From Streptomyces mirabilis (GTDB taxonomy: Bacteria; Actinomycetota; Actinomycetes; Streptomycetales; Streptomycetaceae): a DNA stretch of 64,000 bases. Every line of letters starts with the position of its first letter. The first letter of the stretch is position 1. Both the position numbers and the translations under genes were made by a program. Under the pieces are notes generated by a model. It searched no databases, was not told the DNA's origin, and saw only the letters and a list, made by a program, of their open reading frames with translations. The DNA is taken from contig NZ_CP074102.1 of NCBI RefSeq assembly GCF_018310535.1, forward strand, positions 6,014,001-6,078,000. Reading direction: 5' to 3'. Positions 53,067-62,168 of this stretch are shown one piece after another.

Positions 53067-53121
53067 TATTAGAGCCGTAGTCGCACGTATCCGTGCATGC
53101 ACGCAGGAAAGGCGCCCCCTC

Positions 53122-54141
53122 ATGACCGAGACCCAGCTCCCCGCCGTCAACCGCGAATGGCACCTGGTCAGCCGCCCGGTCGGCTGGCCGAAGCCCGAGG
53201 ACTTCGCCCTGGTCGAGGCCGAGGTCCCGCAGCCGGGGGAGGGTCAGGTCCTCGTACGGAACGCGTACGTGTCCGTCGACCCGTACATGCGCGGCCGCAT
53301 GAGCGCCGCCAAGTCCTACGTCGCCCCCTTCGAGCTGGGCAAGGTCATGCAGGGCGGCGCAGTCGGTGAGGTCATCGCCTCCAACGCCGAGGGCGTCGAG
53401 GTCGGCGACCACCTCCTGCACTTCTTCGGCTGGCGCGAGTACGCCGTCGTGGACGCCAAGCAGGCCGTCAAGGTGGACCCGCAGGCCGCGCCGCTGTCGA
53501 CGTACCTCGGTGTCCTCGGCATGACCGGACTCACCGCCTACGCGGGCCTCCTGCGCACCGCCGCCTTCAAGGAGGGCGACTCCGTCTTCGTGTCGGGTGC
53601 GGCCGGTGCCGTCGGCAGCCAGGTCGGGCAGATCGCCAAGCTCAAGGGCGCCTCGCGCGTCATCGGCTCCGCCGGCTCCGACGAGAAGGTCAAGCTGCTC
53701 GTCGAGGAGTACGGCTTCGACGCCGCCTTCAACTACAAGAACGGGCCGGTCAGCGAGCAGCTGCGCGCCGCCGCCCCCGACGGCGTCGACGTCTACTTCG
53801 ACAACGTGGGCGGCGACCACCTGGAGGCGGCCATCGGCTCCCTCAACCGGGACGGCCGCATCGCCGTCTGCGGCATGATCTCGGTCTACAACAGCACCGA
53901 GCCCGTCCCCGGCCCGAAGAACCTCGCCCGCCTCATCCAGACCCGCGGTCGCATCCAGGGCTTCCTGGTCGGCGACCACTACGACCTCCAGGCGCAGTTC
54001 GTTCAGGAGGTCGGCGCCTGGGTCCGCTCCGGCGAGCTCAAGTACAGCGAGACGGTTCTCGAGGGCATCGAGAACAACCTGGAGGCGTTCTTCGGCGTCC
54101 TGCGCGGCGACAACGTCGGCAAGATGATCGTCAAGCTCTGA
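53122..54141 (+). CDS. CurA-like NADP-dependent oxidoreductase
   Basis: 339 residues of the leukotriene B4 12-hydroxydehydrogenase/CurA branch of the zinc-free MDR family: SVDPYMRGRMSAAKSYV, LGMTGLTAYAGLL, VFVSGAAGAVGSQVGQIAKL and FDNVGGDHLEAAIGSLN. No zinc-binding residues are present. It reduces activated C=C bonds with NADPH. A GAAAGG-type site precedes the ATG. It is divergent from a MarR gene. Confidence 0.92.
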   Translation: MTETQLPAVNREWHLVSRPVGWPKPEDFALVEAEVPQPGEGQVLVRNAYVSVDPYMRGRMSAAKSYVAPFELGKVMQGGAVGEVIASNAEGVEVGDHLLHFFGWREYAVVDAKQAVKVDPQAAPLSTYLGVLGMTGLTAYAGLLRTAAFKEGDSVFVSGAAGAVGSQVGQIAKLKGASRVIGSAGSDEKVKLLVEEYGFDAAFNYKNGPVSEQLRAAAPDGVDVYFDNVGGDHLEAAIGSLNRDGRIAVCGMISVYNSTEPVPGPKNLARLIQTRGRIQGFLVGDHYDLQAQFVQEVGAWVRSGELKYSETVLEGIENNLEAFFGVLRGDNVGKMIVKL

Positions 54142-54268
54142 CCCTCCGGTCCTCCGATCCTCCGGCTCTGGAGAGGCTGTCGCTGGACTTTCGTCATGCG
54201 GTAACTTCTTTCCGAAACTGTCGCGATCGTGGGCGCGAGTCGCGGCGGACCAAGGAGGAACGCACCGT

Positions 54269-54688
54269 ATGTCCATCCAGCAGACCGATGTCCTCTACAC
54301 CGCCGTCGCCACCGCCGAGAACGGTCGCGACGGCCGGGTCGCCACCGACGACGGCAGGCTCGACGTCGTCGTGAACCCGCCCAAGGAGATGGGTGGCAGC
54401 GGCGCCGGGACCAATCCGGAGCAGCTCTTCGCCGCCGGGTACAGCGCCTGCTTCCAGGGCGCCCTCGGCGTCGTCGCCCGCCAGGAGAACGCCGACGTCT
54501 CCGGCTCGACCGTCACCGCCAAGGTCGGCATCGGCAAGAACGAGGACGGGTTCGGGATCATCGTGGAGATCTCCGCGACGATCCCGAACGTCGACGGGGC
54601 CACCGCACGGGACCTCCTCGAAAAGGCCCACCAGGTCTGCCCCTACTCGAAGGCGACCCGCGGCAACATCACCGTGACGCTCGTCTGA
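54269..54688 (+). CDS. ohr: Ohr-type organic hydroperoxide resistance protein, second copy
   Basis: 139 residues with both redox Cys: C61 (GYSACFQGAL) and C124 (HQVCPYSKATRGN). It shares much of its sequence with the copy at 35255 (for example PKEMGG and TNPEQLFAAGY) but clearly differs, so the copies are old paralogues. AAGGAGG lies 7 bases upstream of ATG 54269. A perfect 20-bp hairpin follows. Confidence 0.92.
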   Translation: MSIQQTDVLYTAVATAENGRDGRVATDDGRLDVVVNPPKEMGGSGAGTNPEQLFAAGYSACFQGALGVVARQENADVSGSTVTAKVGIGKNEDGFGIIVEISATIPNVDGATARDLLEKAHQVCPYSKATRGNITVTLV

Positions 54689-54701
54689 CGGCGCTCGTTG
54701 T

Positions 54702-54750
54702 ACAGGGCGGAGGCCGCACCCTAGGACGTGGGGTGCGGCCTCCGCCCTGT
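54702..54750. terminator. perfect 20-bp bidirectional terminator hairpin
   Basis: ACAGGGCGGAGGCCGCACCC (54702-54721) is perfectly inverted at 54731-54750 around a 9-base loop. It sits between the convergent ohr copy and the M14 peptidase gene and can end both transcripts. Confidence 0.9.
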
Positions 54751-54773
54751 CGTGGGAGACGGACGGCAGTGTC

Positions 54774-57338
54774 CTACGAGACGGTCAGCAGCGCCCTTCC
54801 CACCTGCGGGAACTCCCCCTTCGGATGGTCGCGGAAGAGCGGCTCCGTACCGAAGAGCACGGCATGCGGACCGCTGACGACAGCGGCCTGGCCGCCGGCG
54901 GCCGTAGGCCCTCCCGTCCCGTCGGCCAGCGGGCGCCAGTGCCCGGCGACGAGCGGATCGCCCGGCGCGTACGCCTGCTCGACACGCACCCCGGGGCCGA
55001 GATCGGTGAACCAGACGGGCGCGTAGACGAAGCCGTGGTCGGGCGCGTTCGCGGTGAGCGGTCCGCCCGAATTCACCACCCGCACCACTCCGTTGGCGTC
55101 ACCGTTGCCCTCCACCGGCCGCACCGCCAGCAGCCCGGCCGCCGAGTTGAGCGCGGCTCCGACGGCCCCGCGGCCGACGAGACCGTGGGTGTGGAGGAAG
55201 GCGTCCAGCGCCGCCCGCGCGCCCGCGTTCAAACGGGCGTGGTCGAGCCCCGACGACACGAACAGCACCTCCACCGCGGACCAGTCGAAGCCCGCGTTCA
55301 GGACGGCCGTCGACACCGGCACGACGTCGAAGTTCATCTCCCGCAGCGCGAAGAGCTCACCCGGGGTGACGGCCGCGGCGACGCGGACGCGGTGCAGGGG
55401 AGTTCCCCGCCCGTCCCCGGCCGCCTTCGTCGCATCGAAGGCCACGTCGTACGTACGGGCGAGAGCGGCGGCCCGCGCCCGCGCCGACCCCGGCACGACG
55501 ACACTGCCGTCCACGAGCTGCCGTACCGAAACCCCCTGCCCAAGAAGGGAGTTGAGGGCGGCGATCTCCTGCGGGGTGTCGAGACGCAGACGCAGATCGC
55601 CACGCGGGGCGACGTACCCGACCCGCGCGGCGGCTTCGACCCGGCGGGCGGACACGGCCGACAGTCCCCCGCTCCGTACGGGCACGACCGTCGCACCCCA
55701 CAACCGGCCCAGACTCCAGCCCGAGATGTCGTACATCACCGACACCTTGTCACTGATGTCCCGCCCGTCGGCCAGCATCACATTGGCCAGACCGCGTTTG
55801 GGCTGGTGCAGGTCGACGACGTACGAGCCCTTCGCGTACGACCGTCCGGCCAGCCGGAAGTCGCGGGTCGCGCGCGTGACGCGGACGTCGCCCGCGAGGA
55901 GGTGGTCGACGAGGCGGGCGGCGGCCGTCGCCGAACGCTGGGCGCCGCCCGCCGGAATCACGTAGGCACGCGGGAAGTCGGTCGTGTAGACGTCCTCCGG
56001 ACCGATGCCCGGCACCCCCGGCACCGTTTCCGCCGAGACCGGTACCTGGGCCGCGCCCGTCGCACCGCGCCGGAAGACCTCGATCTGGTCGGCGATGATC
56101 GAGGCGCGGTGGTTCTGGGCGTAGGCCAGGGTCGCGCGCATGGCCGCGCCGGCCACGTCCACATTGATGGCGGACCGGCGCCGGAGTTCGGCCACGGGCA
56201 GGGTGTCGTACTCCGAGTTGTTCACCGTCAGCGGGATCTCCACGGTGTGCGCGGCGACCGCGCCGTGGAACGCCTGGTACTGGGGCGTGAAGATCGGCGG
56301 CCAGTCGTCCCAGCCCTCCTGCTGGTCGCGGAAGGGGATCTGGGCGGGCTCGACACCGTCCTTCGCGGGGGTGTAACCGAGGCCGTTGACGGCGGCCTCC
56401 ATACCGAGGGCGTTGGCGTAGGTGTTCTTGAGGAAGAGGTCGTACTCGTAGTTCTCGCCGTGCGGCGGGGTCGTCGGCTCGATCAGGGTGCCGTTGACGT
56501 ACCCGTGCAGGTCGAGCATCACGGCCGGCTGCTTGTCGATGGCGATCTGGCGGATCGCGCGTGCCTCGGGCTGCGAGGCGGTGATGAAGTCCCGGTTCAG
56601 ATCGAAACCGTTGGCGTTGGCGCGGGTGCCCGCGATCCGGCCGTCAGGGTTCGCCGTGATGTTGAAGTAGAGACGGTTGTGGGCGAGGAGGTCGGTCGTC
56701 CGCGCGTCCTTCGCGCTCGCGAGCCGCTCGATGAGCTTGAGGGCGGCGTCGGTGCCCTCCCACTCGTTGCCGTGGATGTTGTTGTTGAAGAAGACCGGCG
56801 TCTTGTACGTCGCCTTGACGGCCGGGTCCTTCGCCGCGGCCTGTGGCGCGTTCTCGATCAGCTCGCGCATCCGCTCCTGGGCGAGGGACTGGCGGGCGGA
56901 CTCCGGCGCGGTGACGGTGACCAGGTACAGCCGGTGACCGCCGGCCGAGCGGCCCGCCACCTCCACGCTGACACGGTCGCCGAGCCTTTGCAGGGCGTTC
57001 AGCTTCGGGGCGATGGCGTGGTACGGGGTGAGGCCCAGCTTGATGGACTTGTCCGCCGGGTTCTCCGGGTCGGGGGAGAGGACCTGCTCACGCGGATAGC
57101 CACGGCGGGGGGAGGCGAGGCCGGAGTCGGACAGGTCGGTGACGGGGCTGGTGAGGGCGTTGCGGGCGGCGTTCGCCGGGGCCTTGGCGGCGACCGGGGG
57201 CTGGTTCGCCCCTTCGCGGCCGGCCCCTTCACGGACAGGGGGGTTGCGGTCCGCGGTGGCGCTGTGCGGGGCGAGGAGAAGCGATCCGGTCGCGGCGGTG
57301 AGGACAGTGGCGATCAGGACGGGTCTCGGTAGGCGCAC
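54774..57338 (-). CDS. secreted M14 family metallocarboxypeptidase
   Basis: 854 residues with a Sec signal (VLIATVLTAATGSLLLAPHS). The catalytic domain has zinc ligands H189 and E192 (NNNIHGNEWEG) and H278 (LDLHGY), the substrate Arg in GFDLNRDF and the general base E367 in HTVEIPLTV. About 450 C-terminal residues form extra domains with no assigned role. It should trim peptides or peptidoglycan stems outside the cell. GTG 57338 is chosen for the GGAGG 8 bases upstream; the open frame continues upstream to 57707. Confidence 0.88.
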   Translation of the reverse strand: MRLPRPVLIATVLTAATGSLLLAPHSATADRNPPVREGAGREGANQPPVAAKAPANAARNALTSPVTDLSDSGLASPRRGYPREQVLSPDPENPADKSIKLGLTPYHAIAPKLNALQRLGDRVSVEVAGRSAGGHRLYLVTVTAPESARQSLAQERMRELIENAPQAAAKDPAVKATYKTPVFFNNNIHGNEWEGTDAALKLIERLASAKDARTTDLLAHNRLYFNITANPDGRIAGTRANANGFDLNRDFITASQPEARAIRQIAIDKQPAVMLDLHGYVNGTLIEPTTPPHGENYEYDLFLKNTYANALGMEAAVNGLGYTPAKDGVEPAQIPFRDQQEGWDDWPPIFTPQYQAFHGAVAAHTVEIPLTVNNSEYDTLPVAELRRRSAINVDVAGAAMRATLAYAQNHRASIIADQIEVFRRGATGAAQVPVSAETVPGVPGIGPEDVYTTDFPRAYVIPAGGAQRSATAAARLVDHLLAGDVRVTRATRDFRLAGRSYAKGSYVVDLHQPKRGLANVMLADGRDISDKVSVMYDISGWSLGRLWGATVVPVRSGGLSAVSARRVEAAARVGYVAPRGDLRLRLDTPQEIAALNSLLGQGVSVRQLVDGSVVVPGSARARAAALARTYDVAFDATKAAGDGRGTPLHRVRVAAAVTPGELFALREMNFDVVPVSTAVLNAGFDWSAVEVLFVSSGLDHARLNAGARAALDAFLHTHGLVGRGAVGAALNSAAGLLAVRPVEGNGDANGVVRVVNSGGPLTANAPDHGFVYAPVWFTDLGPGVRVEQAYAPGDPLVAGHWRPLADGTGGPTAAGGQAAVVSGPHAVLFGTEPLFRDHPKGEFPQVGRALLTVS

Positions 57339-57576
57339 GCGTCGTACCTCCGGTGGGGGGCCTGAGATCGGTACGGGTCGATAGGGCGAGGTGTACCTGC
57401 TCGACTCTTCCGCAACAAGAGGGCGTTGGTGCCACGGCGACTCCCCTGGACGCCATGGATGCCACGGATGGGGCATCGCCGACGGGCCGGAGGGGGCATG
57501 CTGAGGCCATAGGACGCCACAGGAGGCCGGCGGGCAGGTCCAGGTGGCGAGGTGCCGTGCGTGGCCAGGAGGGCTC

Positions 57577-58449
57577 ATGTCCCCGATTCCGTCGCTCCCC
57601 AGCATCCCCAGCAGGGATGACGTGCTGCGCGTGGCGCGCAGCACGACCGACATCACCGGCCAACTCCTCGACACGGCCGGGAACATCACCAGAATCGCCC
57701 TCAACACCCTCGACCCCCGGGACGGGTCGGGGGCGGAGGCGCTGCGTGTGCTCCGGGAGACGACGGCGGAGCTGGCGGAGGCGAGTGCGTCTCCGCAGGC
57801 GCAGGAGGCGTTCTACCGGATCGTGGACACGCTGACGCGGCTCGGGACGAGTGGGGCGCCGCTCGCGGTGCATCCCGTGAGCCGGCCCGCGCAGGCGTTG
57901 CTGGCCGCGCTGGGGGACAGTCTGCTGCCGATCCTCGACGCGGTGGAGCCCGCGGTGCAGGAGGCGGCGGACGCGTTGGGGGACTTGATGGAGGCGGGGT
58001 CGCCGTTGCTGCCCGCGGTGGCCGGGGTAGCGGCGGGGGCGCTGCTCGCTCTGACGCCGGTGATACGGGCGGCGGCGGACGTGTTGCGCGACTCGTCGCC
58101 CGAACTCCGGCGTATCGCAGACGCGTTGACCTCGGCGCTGGCTCCGTTGCTGCCGCTTCAGGTGGCGCTGGCCGAGCGGGCGGCCGCGGCGGGGGTGGGG
58201 GTGGTGCGGGCCGCGCTGCCTCCGCTCGCCGACCTCACGGAGGCGGCGGCGGCCACGACGAACGCGGTACGGCCGGTGCTGATCGCCGGCGAGGAGTTCC
58301 TCGTCTCCGGGCTCGAACACCTACAGCCCTTGCTCCTGGCATCGGCGTCACGGACGGGGCGGCTGGCTCGGGCGGCGGCGGTACGGGTGTCCGCGGCGGT
58401 GTCGCCTGCGGCGGAGCGGGGGCTTGTGGTGGCGGTGACTCCGGCCTAG
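57577..58449 (+). CDS. Ala-rich helical protein of unknown function
   Basis: 290 residues made almost wholly of amphipathic or hydrophobic helices (ARSTTDITGQLLDTAGNITR, AGVAAGALLALTPVIRAAAD, LALAERAAAAGVGVV-like stretches). No motif is recognised. AGGAGGG lies 6 bases before ATG 57577, while the earlier in-frame ATG at 57544 lacks one. It resembles phasin-like or membrane-associated helical proteins in composition only. Confidence 0.65.
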   Translation: MSPIPSLPSIPSRDDVLRVARSTTDITGQLLDTAGNITRIALNTLDPRDGSGAEALRVLRETTAELAEASASPQAQEAFYRIVDTLTRLGTSGAPLAVHPVSRPAQALLAALGDSLLPILDAVEPAVQEAADALGDLMEAGSPLLPAVAGVAAGALLALTPVIRAAADVLRDSSPELRRIADALTSALAPLLPLQVALAERAAAAGVGVVRAALPPLADLTEAAAATTNAVRPVLIAGEEFLVSGLEHLQPLLLASASRTGRLARAAAVRVSAAVSPAAERGLVVAVTPA

Positions 58450-58941
58450 CCTCCGCCATCGCACGCGGGCCGGCGGGGGCTGCGCCCCGCATCCCCCGGG
58501 CCGTCCGGATTCGTTCGGCCGTGGGCCGGTGGGGGCTGGTAGCGCAGTTCCCCGCGCCCCTGGGGCGGGGCTGCGCCCCGCGTCCCCGGTCCGCCCGAAG
58601 TTCTTTGGCTGACGGCCGGTGGGGGCCGTTCGCGCAGTTCCCCGCGCCCCTGAAAGCCTCGGGGCGTCCGGCGCTCGAGGCCAATGCCAAACACCGCATC
58701 CCACCCCCCGCCCTGCGCCATCCAGCCTGTCCGGCGTTCGAGGACGAGGTCGGAGGCGAGCCCCACCCCACCCCGCCCACCCCGGCCCGCATCACTCAGC
58801 CCGTCCGGCGATTGAGGACGAGGCCGTTCAGGCCGACGGGGGTCCGGGGCGCAGCCCCGGCGGGGTGGAAGGGGCGGAGCCCCTGGGACGGGTCGGGTAG
58901 GGGCGGCGGGGGCGAGGGCAAGCGCCGGTAAAGTTCGGCGT
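58450..58941. repeat. 490-bp gene-free stretch built of dispersed repeats
   Basis: Two direct copies of a GGCCGGTGGGGGC..GCGCAGTTCCCCGCGCCCCT unit occur at 58524-58561 and 58614-58651, with a partial one near 58467. Further on, GTCCGGCGTTCGAGGACGAG (about 58728) and GTCCGGCGATTGAGGACGAG (about 58802) are copies of a second streptomycete repeat. GGGGCGCAGCCCC hairpins are scattered through it. I see no gene in this stretch. Confidence 0.8.
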
Positions 58942-59757
58942 ATGCGTGATCTCGGGGCGGGGTTCGGTTATCTCATACAAGGCCAGCGATGGGTGGCACG
59001 GCACGGGAAGCAGTACGGGTTCGGACTGCTTCCGGGCCTGATCACCCTCGTGCTGTACGCGGCAGCGCTCGTCACCCTCGCCCTGTACGGCGAGGACTTC
59101 GTCACCTGGTCCACCCCCTTCGCCGACGACTGGTCCAGCCCCTGGCTGGGCCTCTTCCGCGGCTTCCTCACCGCCGTACTCTTCGCCCTCGCCCTCCTCC
59201 TCGCCGTCCTCACCTTCACCGCCGTCACCCTCCTCATCGGCCAGCCCTTCTACGAGTCCCTCTCGGAGAAGGTCGACAGGGACGTCTCCCCGGACGGCAC
59301 GGCCCCGGAGTCGGGCCTCCCGCTCTGGCGCGAGCTGTGGATCTCCGCGCGAGACAGCCTCCGCATCCTCGTGCGGGCCGCCGTCTGGGGCGTCCTCCTC
59401 TTCGCGCTCGGCTTCCTCCCGTTCATCGGCCAGACCGTCGTCCCCGTGATCGGCTTCTTCGTCACCGGCTTCTTCCTCACGGAGGAACTGACCGCCGTCG
59501 CCCTCCAGCGCCGGGGCGTCGACCTCCGCGACCGCCTCACCCTGCTCCGCTCCCGCAAGACGCTGGTCTGGGGCTTCGGCACCCCGCTGGGCCTCGCCTT
59601 CCTGGTCCCGTTCGTCGCCGTCTTCCTGATGCCGGGCGCGGTCGCGGGCGCCACACTGATGGCCCGAGACCTGCTGGACGAGGAAACGGGCGAGCCGGAG
59701 GACGACCACGACCACCACGGCGGCCACGACAACCACGAAGAACGCGCCGCCGCGTGA
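58942..59757 (+). CDS. EI24/CysZ-like membrane protein
   Basis: 271 residues with about six hydrophobic helices in the EI24 pattern: FGLLPGLITLVLYAAALVTL, then LFRGFLTAVLFALALLLAVL, IGQPFYESLSEKVD, and VLLFALGFLPFIGQTVVPVI. The His/Asp/Glu-rich tail (DDHDHHGGHDNHEE) may bind metal. CysZ members move sulfate; for the actinomycete branch the cargo is unknown. It starts right after the repeat stretch and ends 24 bases from the convergent gene. Confidence 0.85.
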   Translation: MRDLGAGFGYLIQGQRWVARHGKQYGFGLLPGLITLVLYAAALVTLALYGEDFVTWSTPFADDWSSPWLGLFRGFLTAVLFALALLLAVLTFTAVTLLIGQPFYESLSEKVDRDVSPDGTAPESGLPLWRELWISARDSLRILVRAAVWGVLLFALGFLPFIGQTVVPVIGFFVTGFFLTEELTAVALQRRGVDLRDRLTLLRSRKTLVWGFGTPLGLAFLVPFVAVFLMPGAVAGATLMARDLLDEETGEPEDDHDHHGGHDNHEERAAA

Positions 59758-59781
59758 CCGAGACCCCCGCCGGCCCCGGCA

Positions 59782-61065
59782 TCACCCCCGCGTCCGCCCC
59801 GTCCCCCTGACGGCCGACGCGCTGGCGTCCGCGGCCACCGTCACGATCGCCCGCACCTGGGCGATGATGTCCAGCCGGTTCTGAACGAACTCGGGGTCCG
59901 TGACCGTCCCCGTCGCCGGGTCCGTGTTGCCCGTGCCGAACTGCAGTACAGGTGTGTGGACATGCCCGCCGGGCAGGCTGTCGTGCAGTCCGAGGCGGTC
60001 GCGCAGCAGCGTCGCGCGGTAGGCGATCTCGTTGGAGAGGTAGTCCCCGCCGCCTCCGGCGCGGGCCGTCGAACCCGGAGTCGGGCCGTCGGGGCGTACG
60101 ACCGGATCGGTGCCGCCCGCCGGGATCTCGGTCACCGAGGTGTGGTCGTACACGGGGAAGCGGCCCGTGGCCGCGGCCACGATCCGCGCGTACGGGAGCG
60201 TCGTCGACGTCCATTGCGGCTGCGAGGCCGGGTCGGTGACGGGGATCGTCTCGGTGCGGGAGACGTTCTCGTTGTCCGGGAAGCCGCCCCGCCAGGCCCC
60301 GTTGGTCCGTTCCACGTCGAAGCGCCCGACGCGGCCCTGGCTCACCGTGGTGAACAGATCCACGCGCGGGAGCTGGCGGCGCAGTGTCCGCTCCACCGTG
60401 CCCCCGGCGAAGTCCTGCCAGCGGACCGGGAACACGGCGGTCTCGATGCGCGCCGGGCCGTCCGCGGTCTGGATCGTCGTGCCGTCCAGGGCGAGGGCGG
60501 TGGCACCGGACGGGTTGGAGATCCGGACGTCGCGGTCCAGCGTGAACGGGTCGAACCCGGTGAGCAGGATCCGCTTCACGCCCTTGGCGCGCGGATAGCG
60601 GATGGCGTTCTCGCCGCGCGAGTTCTCCTCCAACTCGGCCAGAAGTACGGCGCGTTGCGTGTCGGTGATACCGAACTCCGGCTCCCACTGGCGCACTTCG
60701 CGCGTCATGCCCAGCCGTGCCCAGTACAGCGGCCGGTCGTCGTCCCGGCTCAGGTCGCCGCCCGCCGGGCCCCGCCCCTGCGCCCGGTCGACGGCCCGCT
60801 GCCACAGCCGCGCCCCCTGCCGTACGACGACACGCTCGGCCTGCCCGAACGAGCCCGCCCGCTCCAGCGCCCGCGCGAACCCGGGGGCCACCGTGTCGAA
60901 TCCGGAGCGCCGCAGGATCTCCTGGGGAGCGGCCTGGTCGAGGCGCTGCTCCTCGACGGTGGCGGGGGCCGCCGCTGCCGCCGACGCGGTGGGCGCCGCG
61001 GCCAGGCCGCCCACCAGGGCCAGTCCGAGTACGCCTGCTCCGAGCCGAACGCGTATGTAGGTCAA
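59782..61065 (-). CDS. secreted pyroglutamyl-peptidase (C15)-like protein with Cys-to-Ser change
   Basis: 427 residues, twice the usual C15 size. A Sec-type signal (LGLALVGGLAAAPTASA) and a helical N-terminal region precede the C15 fold, which begins at ILLTGFDPFTLD (about 166). The catalytic Glu equivalent is E252 (VERTNGAW) and the His is H370 (GHVHTPVL). At the Cys position the motif reads DYLSNEIAY, placing S344 where family members have Cys. An insert lies at about 270-335. The TTG at 61065 has no strong ribosome binding site, so the exact start is uncertain. Confidence 0.8.
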   Translation of the reverse strand: MTYIRVRLGAGVLGLALVGGLAAAPTASAAAAAPATVEEQRLDQAAPQEILRRSGFDTVAPGFARALERAGSFGQAERVVVRQGARLWQRAVDRAQGRGPAGGDLSRDDDRPLYWARLGMTREVRQWEPEFGITDTQRAVLLAELEENSRGENAIRYPRAKGVKRILLTGFDPFTLDRDVRISNPSGATALALDGTTIQTADGPARIETAVFPVRWQDFAGGTVERTLRRQLPRVDLFTTVSQGRVGRFDVERTNGAWRGGFPDNENVSRTETIPVTDPASQPQWTSTTLPYARIVAAATGRFPVYDHTSVTEIPAGGTDPVVRPDGPTPGSTARAGGGGDYLSNEIAYRATLLRDRLGLHDSLPGGHVHTPVLQFGTGNTDPATGTVTDPEFVQNRLDIIAQVRAIVTVAADASASAVRGTGRTRG

Positions 61066-61186
61066 GGGAGTTCATGCCTTCCGTCGCCGTGGGGTGCTGC
61101 CGGACGGCCGCAGTATCGCGTGACGGAGGGGACGTGCGCCATGAGGTGTGGCACCGGCAGCCGAAGTGGCCGCGGCGGCGGGTGGC

Positions 61187-62128
61187 TCAGGTGGGCAGGT
61201 GGGTCGCCGCCTCCCGCAGTGCCCCCAGGAACGCCTGCGCCGCCGGTCCCAGTGACCGGCCCCGCGCCGTCGCCGCGTACACCGCCCGCGCCGGCGCCTC
61301 CTCGTCGCGCACCGGAAGCAGCGCGATGTCCGGGCGTACGGACTCGGCGGCGAGCGCCGGGACCAGGGTCACTCCGAGACCCGCGGCGACGTACCCCTGC
61401 TTGGCCGTCCACTCGGCCACGACATGCGCGACACGCGGGCGGAAGCCGTGCCGCAGGGCCGCGTCCAGGAGGGTGCCCTCGGGGTGCGCGGAGCCGGATA
61501 TCCAGTCGGCGTCGGCGAGTTGGGGGAGGCGGACGGATGGCTCGGCGGCGAGCGGATGGTCGGCGGGGACGGCGACGTACAGGGACTCGTCGAGGAGGTG
61601 GTGCAGGGTGTACGGGTCCAGCGGGGCGCGGCCCGTCGTGGAGACGATCGCCAGGTCGAGGCCGCCCGCGGAGAGCCGCTCCAGGAGCACGGGCGTCAGG
61701 CCCTCCTCGCGGGTGAGCCGCACCCCCGGATGGCGCACGCGGAACGCGGCGATGGCACGGGGGACGAGCGCGGCGTCGGCCGTGGCGAACGCGCCGAAGC
61801 GCAGCCGGCCGCCCGCGACGCGTCGCAGCGCGGCCAGTTCGCGGTCCGCGCCGTGCAGCCGCTCGACCACCGCCTCGGCGTGCGGCACGAGGACCCGCCC
61901 GGCCTCCGTCAGCCGTACGCCCCGGGGCAGCCGGTCGAAGAGCGGGGCTCCGCCGAGCGCCGACTCCAGCGAGGAGATCTGCCGGGACACCGCGGACTGT
62001 GTCCAGCCGAGGGTCCGCGCGGCCACCGTGAACGAACCGTGCCGGGCGACCTCCAGGAAGACCCGCAGCCAGGTGGTGGAGAGGCCGGGTACGGCATGCG
62101 GGTTGGGCATGAGAGCCATGCTAGACAT
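61187..62128 (-). CDS. LysR family transcriptional regulator
   Basis: 313 residues: an N-terminal LysR helix-turn-helix (GSFTVAARTLGWTQSAVSRQ, then SLESALGGAPLFDRLPRG) and a periplasmic-binding-type effector domain. It is divergent from the beta-hydroxyacid dehydrogenase, with 40 bases between the outermost starts, so it probably regulates that gene. ATGs at 62128, 62119 and 62110 are all possible, none with a clear ribosome binding site. Confidence 0.9.
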   Translation of the reverse strand: MSSMALMPNPHAVPGLSTTWLRVFLEVARHGSFTVAARTLGWTQSAVSRQISSLESALGGAPLFDRLPRGVRLTEAGRVLVPHAEAVVERLHGADRELAALRRVAGGRLRFGAFATADAALVPRAIAAFRVRHPGVRLTREEGLTPVLLERLSAGGLDLAIVSTTGRAPLDPYTLHHLLDESLYVAVPADHPLAAEPSVRLPQLADADWISGSAHPEGTLLDAALRHGFRPRVAHVVAEWTAKQGYVAAGLGVTLVPALAAESVRPDIALLPVRDEEAPARAVYAATARGRSLGPAAQAFLGALREAATHLPT

Positions 62129-62132
62129 TCGC

Positions 62133-62161
62133 TTGTCGCATCACGTGGGCCCGCCTAGCGT
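62133..62161 (+). promoter_or_regulatory. promoter of a likely leaderless dehydrogenase transcript
   Basis: TTGTCG (62133-62138) and TAGCGT (62156-62161) are 17 bases apart. Start of transcription would fall at or next to the ATG at 62169, and no ribosome binding site is visible before it. The region overlaps the expected LysR binding area. Confidence 0.5.
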
Positions 62162-62168
62162 CGAAGCC

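Noticed and set aside
53026..54276. 416-codon minus-strand frame opposite the CurA-like oxidoreductase
   Set aside because: It is antisense to a clear enzyme and shows no recognisable fold.
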